NCBI GenBank assembly: GCA_021842405.1
Contig: JAKBZR010000007.1
Span: forward strand, 1 to 59,431
Length of the DNA stretch: 59,431 bases
Source of the DNA: a bacterium
Lineage (GTDB): Bacteria; Armatimonadota; Chthonomonadetes; Chthonomonadales; JAMCWF01
Direction of reading: 5' to 3'
The stretch's first letter is position 1. Each line of letters starts with the position of its first letter. Below are positions 9,256-18,084 of the stretch, piece after piece. A model generated the notes under the pieces. The model was not told the origin of the DNA, ran no database searches, and was given only the letters and a program-made list of their open reading frames with translations. The position numbers and the translations under genes are program-made.

Positions 9256-10106
9256 GGATGACCTCCCTTTTGAACCGGCACTCGCACCGACCCGGAAACT
9301 TTAACCTTCTGGTGCTCCAACGTGATCGTCTTCGGTTGAAAGAGCTCGCCCAGTCCAAAGACACTTTGCAGATTGAGGGCCGGGATCATGATGGTCTCCA
9401 TCTTTTGAATGAGCAGAGGACCCGCTTTTTGGCCGCCGACCATCAACTGCAGATTCTCGACCGCCAGCCCTCCATCCGGGTCTACATTCAGGTTAAATCG
9501 GGCCTGAAACGGCTCCGCTATTAGCCACAACGAGGCATTTCCAGTAATTTGGAGGTAGTTCGGCGTCACCTCCACTCGAACTCCCTTCAAGGCGGATACC
9601 TCCCGTTTTAGGATCGCCTGCAACCCCGCCCGGCCGATTACCAATTCGGCTTGGCCGGTCTTTGCCGACATCAGGCGGATGTGGCCGTCAAACAAGGCTT
9701 GATTTAAATCGAGGTGGACGAACGGCACGTTCGCTTTGAGCCTTTTGACCGGGATACCGGCTAAATTAAAGTTGTCCAGGTTAATGTTGAGCTGGCGGGC
9801 AGTTCCGCTGAGTGCGTGCCCCGGTGCCAGGTCCAGTGGAATATCGTTGATGCGATTACCTGAGCCGGTGATTTTGATCGCGTAGGCCTGGCCGATCAGA
9901 GCGCCGAAAAATCCGCGCGGGGCGACATCCACCTGTAACTGGCCGCCGTGAATGAATTGCCGCAACCGGTGCGTGGCAACCCCCTCTAATCGGGATTCCA
10001 TCGCGCCGGATACGATGACCAGACTGAAAAACGCGATGGCTGCATCTTTCCAATCCAATGGAATATCGGACTTTCTATCTAGCGCTTTTTCCCCCGATGA
10101 AATCAA
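9252..10106 (-). CDS. DUF2993 / LmeA-type lipid-binding-like protein
   Basis: A 284-residue protein with one N-terminal hydrophobic segment (about residues 22-36, AAIAFFSLVIVSGAM), followed by a domain rich in beta strands. The pattern (LNINLDNFNLAGIPVKRLKANVPFVHLDL, then VEVTPNYLQITGNASL) matches the DUF2993 family, whose actinobacterial member LmeA binds phospholipid in the cell envelope. It is probably an envelope-anchored protein facing outward. Its position between an amino-acid permease and gcvT is odd; no link between this family and glycine metabolism is known to me. The start is a TTG that forms a TTGA overlap with the permease stop; a clear ribosome site is lacking, so translation may depend on coupling. 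Confidence 0.7.
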   Translation of the reverse strand: MISSGEKALDRKSDIPLDWKDAAIAFFSLVIVSGAMESRLEGVATHRLRQFIHGGQLQVDVAPRGFFGALIGQAYAIKITGSGNRINDIPLDLAPGHALSGTARQLNINLDNFNLAGIPVKRLKANVPFVHLDLNQALFDGHIRLMSAKTGQAELVIGRAGLQAILKREVSALKGVRVEVTPNYLQITGNASLWLIAEPFQARFNLNVDPDGGLAVENLQLMVGGQKAGPLLIQKMETIMIPALNLQSVFGLGELFQPKTITLEHQKVKVSGSVRVPVQKGGHP

Positions 10107-11563
10107 TCCAAGGTCTCGGGGCGTATTCGGGCATGGCTATGCCGGTAGCCATAGGTTGAATAGATAATAATTCCAATGATCATCCAAACAATGAGCCGCA
10201 CCCAGGTATCCAAAGGTAGCATAACCATTTGCAACAGGCAGATGGCAGCGCCGAGAATCGGAACAACCGGTACCCACGGCGTTCGAAAAGTGCGAGGAAT
10301 TTCAGGATGATTGAAGCGCAGCACCAGCACGCCCAAACATACGATCATAAACGCCATCAAGGTGCCGATGGATACGAGCTCCCCCAGAATGCCGATCGGA
10401 AAGAGGCCGGCCACCACCGCAGCAAGAATGCCGGTTGTGATGGTGGTAACGTATGGAGTTCGAAATCGCGGGTGAACTCGGGCGAATGCGGGCGGCAGCA
10501 GGCCGTCGCGCGCCATCGAGAAGAATACACGGGGTTGGCCCATCAATAAAATCAATACCACTGAGCTAAGTCCCGCAATGGCCCCTAGCTTGATGATCGG
10601 ACGCATCCAGAAGAGTTGAGGGCCGATCGAATCGGTGGCAACCGCGAGCGGGTCGGGAACCATCAGCTTAGTATAAGAGATAACGCCGGTAAGCACCAGC
10701 GATACCACAATGTAGAGCACGGTGGAGATCGCCAGCGAGCCCAGGATGCCGATCGGCATGTCCTTTTGCGGGCGGCGCGCCTCTTGTGCGGTGGTGGAGA
10801 CGGCATCGAAGCCGATATAGGCAAAGAAAATTACGCCCGCTCCACGCAGTACGCCACTCCATCCGAAATGGCCGAATCCTCCATGCTGGGGGGGTATAAA
10901 TGGATGCCAGTTGGCCAAATTGATAAATGGCAGCGCAACGGCAACAAACAGAATGAGCACCGCGATCTTGGTAAACACGATGATATTGTTGGTATTGGCC
11001 GATTCCCGGATACCGATAACCAGTAAGATGGTGGCCAGCACTACAATAAATACGGCTGGTAAATTAACCATACCCATCATCTGCCAATGACCTTTGACAA
11101 CATCCACTGGTGCCGCTGCCAACGCTTTTGGCACCGTGATGCCGAGATCCTTCAAAAAACTCACCACATAGCCGGACCAGCCCACCGCCACGGTAGCCGC
11201 GCCAAAAAGGTACTCGAGGATGAGATCCCAGCCGATGATCCAAGCGATAATTTCACCCAACGTGGCATAAGCGTAGGTATAGGCGCTGCCGGCAACCGGG
11301 ATCATGGATGCCATCTCCGCATAACAGAGGCCGCTGAAGGCGCATCCTATTCCAGATATGAGAAACGATATTACGATGGCCGGCCCAGCGTATTGGGCGG
11401 CGGCCTGGCCGGTGAGCACAAAAATACCGGCGCCAATAATGCCCCCCACGCCGAGGCTGACCAGGTTTACCGGCCCCAGCACCCGGCGAAAACCGTGCTC
11501 CGGCTCTTCCGCCTGCTCTTTTAGATGAGCAACTGATTTACGTGAAAAAAGTCCGGCGCTCAT
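10103..11563 (-). CDS. APC-family amino acid permease (CAT type)
   Basis: A 486-residue inner-membrane transporter with about 12 hydrophobic segments. The N-terminal substrate-binding motif GVGGIIGAGIFVLTG is the APC-superfamily TM1 signature, and GSAYTYAYATLGEIIAWIIGWDL is typical of the cationic amino acid transporter (CAT/YfnA-like) branch. It starts at ATG 11563 with GAGGAG just upstream. It heads the overlapping run to gcvT/H/PA/PB, so glycine or a glycine precursor such as serine or threonine is a reasonable substrate, but this is inference from context only. A palindrome upstream (11603-11632) may control the whole operon. Confidence 0.92.
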   Translation of the reverse strand: MSAGLFSRKSVAHLKEQAEEPEHGFRRVLGPVNLVSLGVGGIIGAGIFVLTGQAAAQYAGPAIVISFLISGIGCAFSGLCYAEMASMIPVAGSAYTYAYATLGEIIAWIIGWDLILEYLFGAATVAVGWSGYVVSFLKDLGITVPKALAAAPVDVVKGHWQMMGMVNLPAVFIVVLATILLVIGIRESANTNNIIVFTKIAVLILFVAVALPFINLANWHPFIPPQHGGFGHFGWSGVLRGAGVIFFAYIGFDAVSTTAQEARRPQKDMPIGILGSLAISTVLYIVVSLVLTGVISYTKLMVPDPLAVATDSIGPQLFWMRPIIKLGAIAGLSSVVLILLMGQPRVFFSMARDGLLPPAFARVHPRFRTPYVTTITTGILAAVVAGLFPIGILGELVSIGTLMAFMIVCLGVLVLRFNHPEIPRTFRTPWVPVVPILGAAICLLQMVMLPLDTWVRLIVWMIIGIIIYSTYGYRHSHARIRPETLD

Positions 11564-11602
11564 TTCTCCTCAACCGATTGATTTGATGGCCCGCTGTCTT
11601 CT

Positions 11603-11632
11603 CATAATACCAGCATGAACCGGTATATTATG
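11603..11632 (-). promoter_or_regulatory. Palindrome upstream of the permease-gcv operon
   Basis: CATAATACC (11603-11611) faces GGTATATTATG (11622-11632), an inverted repeat with one extra base in one arm and a 10-nt centre. On the minus strand it contains a TATTAT that could act as the -10 box. It is the only dyad seen in front of the operon and could be a repressor or activator site; no glycine riboswitch pattern was recognised here. Confidence 0.4.
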
Positions 11633-11640
11633 ACGGGAAT

Positions 11641-11845
11641 GAAAGAGTTCAGTTTTATGGGAATGATTTTCGTTCACCCCCACCCCAGCCCTCCCCGCAA
11701 GCGGGGAGGGTGTCATTGCGAGCGAAGCGAAGCAATCTCTCCTTCACCAGTCCCTCTTAATCCCCTCCCCCGTAAACGGGGGAGGGTTAGGGTGGGGGTG
11801 CATCCAATATGGTCGTAAATGATTCCCACAGAACTGAACTCTTAC
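11641..11845. repeat. Dispersed repeat family A, copy 2 (complete)
   Basis: Terminal arms GAAAGAGTTCAGTTTTATGG with GAATGATTTT on the left and AAATGATTCCCACAGAACTG with AACTCTTAC on the right are inverted copies. The core holds a G/C palindrome (CCTCCCCGCAAGCGGGGAGG), the motif TGCGAGCGAAGCGAAGCAAT and a second palindrome. It fills nearly all of the 345-bp gap between the permease and the GH106 gene; nothing else is seen there apart from the palindrome at 11603. Confidence 0.85.
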
Positions 11846-11908
11846 GTTCAGATTAAAAAATCTCCAAGGAGAGTCTCCCCTTGGAGATCAATGGAAGTCA
11901 TCCCCCTG

Positions 11909-14900
11909 CTAGCGCAAGATCATCACCTTCGTGCATTGTAAAGTAACTGGTCCCAGCAATCCGGACTTTTGAAGCGGAGAGTTTGGATTATAAGGATTAT
12001 GGGTGGTGAAGGCGATCCGCTTATCGGCGGGCAGTGCGCTATCTCCGATGAGTCGGTTCGCCCATTGATTGGTCACCAGGACCTTCAATTCGTTCCGCCC
12101 TGGCTTGAGCGCCTTGGTGATATCCACACGAAAGGGTGGAAGCCATAATATCCCCATATCATGACCATTCACGCTCACGCTGGCGATATCCCGAAGATCA
12201 CCTAGATCGAGATCAACTCTTTTATTGGATGCTATCCAGGTCTTTGGAATTTCAAACGATTTGACATAGGTCGCAGTGCCGGAATAGTACTTTACGCCGT
12301 CTTCGGGGCGAGTGGACCAATCCTGCAATTTATTGAAGCGAATGCTCGCCGGACCTCCCCATCGGGGATCGAAATGGAGTTCCCAGGAACCCGTCATCCG
12401 GATCGTTGGGACGGTTGAAACCTCTCGGCGCACAACCTTGCCTGAGGAGTATCTCAGGATGAATTTCCCCGGATCCCACACCTTTAGCAATGCCAGCCCG
12501 TTTGATTCCCCAGTCAGCTCATAGGGAGGCTTCATATCTCCGGGTGGTGTGGTCGGGATCCGGAGTACCCCGTTTTCCGGGATGGTGATGACACCCGGCT
12601 TGCTATCGTAGGTGTAATGCACCTCCAAATGCTTCACGTGGAGCGGGGCTGGATCGGTGCCGAAGAACATGTTTGAGGCGTCGGCTTTGATCATCCCATC
12701 GCTTACCAGGGACTGGAGTTTCGCGGTCACGTCCAGCGCGGTTCCCGCCCCATCGTTCGCCGCATACACCCCTTTCGTGATGACGAGAGTATGCTTGAGT
12801 TCCTTCGTGGGTTTGGTATTGGCGTATGTCACCGAGACCAAATGGGGCGCATGGGATGCAGGCTTGCGAAATACGATGAAGAGCGATTCGGCTGGTCCGA
12901 AATTGAGCGGGACCGACGTGCGCCCGCCCGGTGTCGTTTGCCACACCGGCGCCGGTGAGATGACGCCCGTCTCGGGATTCCAAATCTCGGGGAGTCTTCC
13001 CTTCACTCGGAATGTGCAGAGGGCGTTCACGCGAGTCGGTTCCTGGTTGCTGACAAAGTAGACATCCGCGCCGCCAATACGGCGGTGGATATAGCGTATC
13101 CGCGAATCCGGTGCAACGTAAACAAAGTCCGGCTCAATTTTCAGCGCCTTTAGAACGGGCTTGATATCGGTGAACTCTCCGGTCCAGAAGATGCGGCCCG
13201 CTCCAAACTTGTGTGAGATGATCCTCTTCCCGTCAATTGGTCCCCAAAGTTCTCCAGCGATCCGTTTCACGATTTCGTCGCTCCGAGGGTAGCCATCCAA
13301 TCCAAAAGATCGAACCGGCTTCGGACCGAATACGTTCGCGCCCATTCGCACCAGATCGCGAATACGACGCAAAACGGCGGGCGACATCATCGTTTGGTTG
13401 GGCAACGCTAGCAGCCGATAATGCATTCCCGAAGGAAGGGTCAGAAGACCGTTTTTCACGGTCAGAGCTTTCAACAGAAGCTGGACATCCAGAGCATCGT
13501 AATCGTATCCGGCCGGAAGATCTTTGAAGGGACGAGGGTCGCCGTCGAAATGTTGCACGCCCTCCCCTTCAAAGGAGAGGACATCCGCCACGAATTGACC
13601 TCGCTGGAGCATGTATTGGCATCGCGCGATGTATTTCAGCCACGCGCTTGCCTGATTCCACCATGTCAAGTTACGGGTCAAATGGATACCGTTGCTCCAC
13701 ACCACTCCGGGCTTCCGTCCATCCGTGTACATCTGCTGGCAATAGCTATGGAAATAATAGCGATTGACGCCGTTGGTGAATATCCAGTCCCCCTCAATCT
13801 TCATGTTGGCCGGATAGAAGTTGAACCGATCGCCTGAAGTGAACGATTCCGCGCCGACAATCGGTCTGCCGTACGTATGCGCCGCGGAGGAAGCCTGCTT
13901 TGCGCAGTTCCCATCGCTAGAATTCCCGAACCAGAATTCGCTCATCGGCATGTCGTTAAGCCCGGCGGACTCCAGGTTGTCGAAACCCCCATTTCCATAC
14001 GCCTCGACGGACCCCTTGAGGCCCTTTTCGTGAAGTAAATGGGCGAAGTATCCGTAGTAATTCGTGCTCCAAAGGTCTGCAATGGTCTGGTTGAAATCCT
14101 CTTGAAACCGCTGGGTCAATTCCGGACTTTCCACGATTTCGCCTGTTAATGTTGGCAACCAAGGCAAAATCGAGTAACCGTTGCGCGCTTGGAATTCCTC
14201 CGGCATGAGTGGAGTCCAGTTCTGTTCTCCGCATTCGTAGCTGTCTATCAGAGAATAAACGAGCGTTTTGCCCGCCAATGAGCCGGCGGTGTCTATAACC
14301 TTGTCCACAAACGCTTTGAAATGATCCTTTAATGCGGCTTTGCTGAGCTTGTCGCATTCCAATCCGTCACCGTACTTGGTGACGGGATGATTGTGCACAC
14401 CAATCGGGGTGTAGCCGAAGCGCATCACCGTCCAGGAACCCGTCGGAACGTCCCAGTGAAGGTTTCCTGCGACATCCATGCGTGTGGTCAGGTTGATGAT
14501 GCTTTTCAAGGGGATGGGTGTTGGGTTGACGGATGCCGCCCCGCCTAGATTAAAGTCCGCCACCGTCATGGTGCCTCCGCGGTGGAACACAAGGCGAAAG
14601 TAGCGGGCTGTCACCGGGGTGAAGGCGCCAGTGGTGAGCCATTGAGTTCCCTGCTGATCCGTCAGGTTTCCCGGCAAAGCGAAGGTCTGAACCGTGCGGT
14701 AATTGCGTCCATCCTCCGACATCTGCAGGCTGAAATCCCTTCCAACCCAGGATGGACCGGGTAGCAATCGTAAAGACGCGGCGGTGAAAGGCTGCTGGAA
14801 CTCGAATTGAAGGTACGGATTGCCATTGGGATTAGTGGGTACCGTAATATAGGTCGCCGCGTTTCCGTCGTATAGGACGGATCCATTCAATGTTTTTCCA

Positions 14901-15484
14901 TCCGCTCCGGTGACAACAGGCTTGATATCCGCAAGGGTGGGGGCGAGGTCGTCTGGTGGAGTGGGAAACGCCACGATCCCTATGTCCCGGTAGTATCCCA
15001 GCCGTGTGAAGGGTTGCGGCAAGCTGACCGATACTTGCCCAGGCCCCTGCACTCTCGTTTCACTCCAAACCACCATCTGCATGGCGATGTTGGGGGTGAT
15101 CCATGGTCCGCCGCTTGAACTCCAACCTTCGCAATTGAAGAAACCGAGCTGAAGTCCGAGATGATGCGCCTCCAGCACGGCGTGCTTGATGGAACCCCAC
15201 CATTGCGGTGACAAGAACGGTTCCGGCCCTTCCGGCAGAACGCCGATGTTCGCGATGGTTCCGCCACCGATGCCCTCCTTTTTCCATGCCTTCATGTCGG
15301 CGGTGATACCGGCATTGGAGACATTTCCGGACGCCCAGTGCCACCAGACTTGGGGACGTGCGGAATCCGGCGGGCTTACAAAGTCTTTTTGCAGTTGGTT
15401 CTTCGATGTTGTATAGCCGGCCCCCCATGCGATATCGCATAGACATACAGCTATCAGCACCACAAGGGGTGTGAAGCGTTTCAT
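11909..15484 (-). CDS. Secreted GH106-like alpha-L-rhamnosidase
   Basis: A 1191-residue exported glycosidase. A signal peptide covers about residues 1-22 (ending DIAWGA). Directly after it comes FVSPPDSARPQVWWHWASGNV and the TIM-barrel stretch GLQLGFFNCEGWSSSGGPWI, the opening of GH106 enzymes that release rhamnose from plant or algal polysaccharides. A beta-sandwich insertion near residues 190-310 is followed by the rest of the barrel (DSYECGEQNWTP), and the C-terminal 160 residues form a GH2-like sugar-binding domain (VDLDLGDLRDIASVSVNGHD). Length fits GH106 (about 1000-1200). ATG 15484 has GAGGAGG 10 nt upstream. It would act outside the cell or in the periplasm, releasing rhamnose for uptake. 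Confidence 0.85.
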   Translation of the reverse strand: MKRFTPLVVLIAVCLCDIAWGAGYTTSKNQLQKDFVSPPDSARPQVWWHWASGNVSNAGITADMKAWKKEGIGGGTIANIGVLPEGPEPFLSPQWWGSIKHAVLEAHHLGLQLGFFNCEGWSSSGGPWITPNIAMQMVVWSETRVQGPGQVSVSLPQPFTRLGYYRDIGIVAFPTPPDDLAPTLADIKPVVTGADGKTLNGSVLYDGNAATYITVPTNPNGNPYLQFEFQQPFTAASLRLLPGPSWVGRDFSLQMSEDGRNYRTVQTFALPGNLTDQQGTQWLTTGAFTPVTARYFRLVFHRGGTMTVADFNLGGAASVNPTPIPLKSIINLTTRMDVAGNLHWDVPTGSWTVMRFGYTPIGVHNHPVTKYGDGLECDKLSKAALKDHFKAFVDKVIDTAGSLAGKTLVYSLIDSYECGEQNWTPLMPEEFQARNGYSILPWLPTLTGEIVESPELTQRFQEDFNQTIADLWSTNYYGYFAHLLHEKGLKGSVEAYGNGGFDNLESAGLNDMPMSEFWFGNSSDGNCAKQASSAAHTYGRPIVGAESFTSGDRFNFYPANMKIEGDWIFTNGVNRYYFHSYCQQMYTDGRKPGVVWSNGIHLTRNLTWWNQASAWLKYIARCQYMLQRGQFVADVLSFEGEGVQHFDGDPRPFKDLPAGYDYDALDVQLLLKALTVKNGLLTLPSGMHYRLLALPNQTMMSPAVLRRIRDLVRMGANVFGPKPVRSFGLDGYPRSDEIVKRIAGELWGPIDGKRIISHKFGAGRIFWTGEFTDIKPVLKALKIEPDFVYVAPDSRIRYIHRRIGGADVYFVSNQEPTRVNALCTFRVKGRLPEIWNPETGVISPAPVWQTTPGGRTSVPLNFGPAESLFIVFRKPASHAPHLVSVTYANTKPTKELKHTLVITKGVYAANDGAGTALDVTAKLQSLVSDGMIKADASNMFFGTDPAPLHVKHLEVHYTYDSKPGVITIPENGVLRIPTTPPGDMKPPYELTGESNGLALLKVWDPGKFILRYSSGKVVRREVSTVPTIRMTGSWELHFDPRWGGPASIRFNKLQDWSTRPEDGVKYYSGTATYVKSFEIPKTWIASNKRVDLDLGDLRDIASVSVNGHDMGILWLPPFRVDITKALKPGRNELKVLVTNQWANRLIGDSALPADKRIAFTTHNPYNPNSPLQKSGLLGPVTLQCTKVMILR

Positions 15485-15719
15485 AAAAGTTTGTCCTCCT
15501 CTTGCCGCCTTCCTTCAGCGGGCTTATATATACCTGCACATACTCCTCCACCGTTGTGGCCGTTTCCGAGACGTATACTGGCGGCCAGTGATCCGGGTCT
15601 TTATTCGACAGCCTTACGTCAAACTCTACGCAAAATTCGCGTGAGCCCGGCAGCAAAGGCAATTGACCAACGGAGAAATCTCGAGGCGCGCCATCCCCAT
15701 TTTCACCGATAGCCTCATG
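15485..15719 (-). other. Gap with a protein-like open frame of unknown origin
   Basis: Between the two glycosidase genes the minus strand has an open frame of about 78 codons with protein-like composition (for example SREFCVEFDVRLSNKDPDHW, then PPVYVSETATTVEEYVQVYI). It starts right after a TAG, has no convincing start codon and continues out of frame into the GH106 gene. It may be the end of a decayed gene. I do not recognise the family. Confidence 0.35.
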
Positions 15720-15773
15720 ATGCCTCTATTTCGGTGAGATGGTACTTCGGCATCCACACCATCCTTGAATAGC

Positions 15774-17282
15774 TCATCGTTTCGCTCGGATGCTGAGCGC
15801 GATATCCTCCGAATATTTCGGAGAGGTGAGCGTCACTATTCCACCGGAATGTCTGAGTGTTTCGCTCATCATGTATTGCCCGGTTTTGGTGTCCAGCCAT
15901 TTCACTTCGTACTTGCCGGCAGGGAGGTTTAGCTGTAAATCCGCATGACTCCCTCCAAGTAGATAGAGGGCGTATTGGCTTCCCGGTTTCGCCAGCACAT
16001 GCACTCGCGCCCCATCTGGAATGCCACCCGCAACTACCGTATTGTCCGGGGCCATTTGGATGAAATCGAATCGGCAGATGAAACGCTTCAAGATACCGAG
16101 CTGGCGACGCAGTTCGGGACTTCCACCGCCGGGGGATTTATAATCGAGGAATGAGCCGTCAGGATGAGCGCATGTGAAGGAATAATCCAGGTTATTATAC
16201 AGGCCTCCACCCGCCAGAATGAACTCCCAGCCCTCGGTGCGGTAAGGGGCGTCTTCCTTCCCGCGAAATCCCGTTTCATTCTCCCCTATCACCTTGTTCA
16301 GGGCATAGTTCATCCCCACTGTGTCGGGGGGAGTCGCATAGTGGAAGTTGAAGATGGAAACTCCTGGAACGGGCTTCGTGATTTGCGCCTTGTCGTTGGC
16401 GATATTCATGGAGATGAGATGCTTGTGAGGATAATCCTTCTCCGTATCTTGGATGGTTCTTACAATGTGTCGCTGCCAATCCAGCGTCACTCCGCCGAAG
16501 TAGGGTTCGTTGCAAACTTCGTAATACAGATTATCGTAGCCTTTCAACTCCTGAACGATTTTACGAACCATCGCGTCCTCCACCGTAAGCAGATCGGAAT
16601 GTTTCAGCGTGTAGACCTCATTCGCCGGGCAATCACCAACTCCGTTGACATTGTTCACCGAATTCATCGGGTTGGCCGCCCAAAGCGGATTATCGTAGTT
16701 CGGGCAGAATAGATTCATCTCCACGACCACGCCGTATTTGGACGCTATGCTCATGAAATCCTTCAGGCGCTTGAAGTAATCGGCGTCCCACTGGGTAAGA
16801 TCAAACTTATTGCCGCCGTCATAATAACCCGGCTTGTCGCTGCGCTTCCAAGGGCAGATATAGCGATTGGGAAGCGGCGCCAGCGTGTTATCGGTGATGC
16901 CGAAGGAGCTGATGATTTCCCTGTAGGGACCCGACCAGACACGGGTGAGATTCAGCCCATCCTGGTGCAGTGTCTTCAGATATCGCTGATAATCGAAATC
17001 GAGATTCAAAACCGCCCCGTAGTGCTCGCCGGATGTGATGAGAATCGTGGGCTTTCCGCGAAATAGAAAGTAATGCGGGTTGGCGGCATCCAATTCTAGC
17101 GGGGTTTTAATTTGTGGGGGATGAGCGGTCTTTTCGACGCTGGTTTGCATGGAGAAACCCTTTCGTATGCTCGCCTCGCTATAAGCTAAGGCGGATATGG
17201 AGATAAATCCTGTTACTGTGAATAGGATCACCAACGGGGCACATAACATCCGCTTGACGCGGAAACTCCTCATCCTATTCAC
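15774..17282 (-). CDS. Secreted clan GH-A (GH5-like) glycoside hydrolase
   Basis: A 502-residue exported enzyme with an N-terminal hydrophobic signal (about residues 12-35) and a TIM barrel. YYEVCNEPYFGG holds the usual acid/base glutamate of clan GH-A at residue 259 and VIGENETGF the likely nucleophile region at residues 334-336. The C-terminal 80 residues (GGSHADLQLNLPAGKYEVKW) look like the beta-sandwich found after the barrel in GH5-like or DUF4038-type enzymes. Specificity cannot be read. The start is a GTG at 17282 with AAGGAG 8 nt upstream. It lies upstream of the GH106 gene in the same direction and may share its substrate. Confidence 0.78.
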   Translation of the reverse strand: MNRMRSFRVKRMLCAPLVILFTVTGFISISALAYSEASIRKGFSMQTSVEKTAHPPQIKTPLELDAANPHYFLFRGKPTILITSGEHYGAVLNLDFDYQRYLKTLHQDGLNLTRVWSGPYREIISSFGITDNTLAPLPNRYICPWKRSDKPGYYDGGNKFDLTQWDADYFKRLKDFMSIASKYGVVVEMNLFCPNYDNPLWAANPMNSVNNVNGVGDCPANEVYTLKHSDLLTVEDAMVRKIVQELKGYDNLYYEVCNEPYFGGVTLDWQRHIVRTIQDTEKDYPHKHLISMNIANDKAQITKPVPGVSIFNFHYATPPDTVGMNYALNKVIGENETGFRGKEDAPYRTEGWEFILAGGGLYNNLDYSFTCAHPDGSFLDYKSPGGGSPELRRQLGILKRFICRFDFIQMAPDNTVVAGGIPDGARVHVLAKPGSQYALYLLGGSHADLQLNLPAGKYEVKWLDTKTGQYMMSETLRHSGGIVTLTSPKYSEDIALSIRAKR

Positions 17283-17400
17283 AAGACCTTCTCCTTAGCT
17301 CCAACGGGAATGATCGAATGGTTATTACGCACAGAGCGATATGTATCGCAACATTGAAATTATACTCCGCTTTTGCACGGTTGACAACTTTTATTGCGAA

Positions 17401-17436
17401 GACGAAAGAGCTCAGTTTCGTGGGAATGATTTGTGA
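17401..17436. repeat. Solo end of repeat family A
   Basis: GACGAAAGAGCTCAGTTTCG and TGGGAATGATTTG match the left arm of family A; no right arm follows. It lies at the edge of a gene-debris region (17283-18084) that also holds a 22-bp inverted repeat and two gene fragments. Confidence 0.6.
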
Positions 17437-17523
17437 TAGCATTGGTCGCCCCACTCACCTCAGCATTCCCCTAGTACTGCAATGTTATCAGGGAATCAAT
17501 CTACTAGCCTGCGAGCTACCTCT

Positions 17524-17704
17524 GAGCCGCGAGCGTGAGCGAGCGTACACGCTGACTGTTTATGCCTAACGATAATCCCATTCTCGTTCTCCACGTCATC
17601 ACCCGACTAGTTAACGGGGGCGCGCAGCAGAACACGATCGCCAACGTGCTAATGCTATACCGCTCCGCTCGCTCATCGCGTCCGCTCGCTCACGCTCGCG
17701 GCTC
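17524..17704. repeat. 22-bp perfect inverted repeats flanking a glycosyltransferase fragment
   Basis: The 22 bases at 17524-17545 are the exact reverse complement of 17683-17704; similarity continues inward for about 10 more bases with 3 mismatches. The arms are built of GAGCGAGCG-like units. The enclosed 137 bp consist almost entirely of the start of a glycosyltransferase gene. This looks like a small mobile element, or two inverted extragenic repeats, with a trapped gene end. Confidence 0.75.
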
Positions 17705-17723
17705 TGATTGTGGGTTAAATTGA
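17562..17723 (+). pseudogene. Truncated group 1 glycosyltransferase (N-terminal fragment)
   Basis: ATG 17562 opens 53 codons beginning MPNDNPILVLHVITRLVNGG and continuing AQQNTIANVL, the standard first strand and glycine-rich loop of GT4-type glycosyltransferases (VLHVITRL-x-x-GGAQ). After about 31 codons the frame runs into repeat sequence (the GCTCGCTCACGCTCGCGGC arm) and stops at 17723. Only the nucleotide-loop end of the acceptor domain remains, so it cannot be active. It suggests that a GT4 gene was cut by, or recombined with, the surrounding inverted repeat. Confidence 0.7.
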
Positions 17724-17888
17724 GAAATGAGTGATCAGCCCACCCTACGAGTTGCATTCACTAGCCGGGTGACTCCTAAAGTAACCTATCAAAGACCATG
17801 CAACACATACTGCAATGTGGTCTGGGAAGCAATCTCTGTCTTCCCAAGCCCTCTCCCAGGATCGGCAAAGGGTTGGGGCGGTGTGCAG

Positions 17889-17972
17889 AAGAAGCGGAAT
17901 GGCCGCGTCCTCGATGGGCGCACCTGGAACGAGATGCCGAATGCCCACCTATTTGAACTTGAACGGCGATGA
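17889..17972 (+). pseudogene. Possible C-terminal remnant of a DUF5131 (phage Gp37/Gp68-like) gene
   Basis: The 27 codons before the TGA at 17970 read KKRNGRVLDGRTWNEMP and on; the pattern KK-x-x-GR-x-LDG-R-x-W-x-E-x-P is what I recall for the C-terminus of DUF5131 proteins. The frame upstream of it is repeat-like and not protein-like. Recognition rests on a short motif, so confidence is low. The rest of the 17283-18084 gap holds no gene I can support. Confidence 0.4.
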
Positions 17973-18084
17973 TTCGGGCTTGGCCTATCTTTTGTGATTG
18001 CGTTGTTGGGGCGCAGAGTGTCTTTGATCTGTGAGGGTGCAGCTTGATTCGATGGGAGATTGCTCTCCAAATAGGTAGGGGATA

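Noticed and set aside
9256-9420. Glycine riboswitch ahead of gcvT
   Set aside because: gcvT overlaps the preceding gene, so no leader exists there; none recognised before the permease either.
15060-15662. 200-codon minus-strand frame starting at TTG 15662
   Set aside because: Most of it lies inside the GH106 gene in another frame; only the first ~60 codons look protein-like and are described as a remnant.
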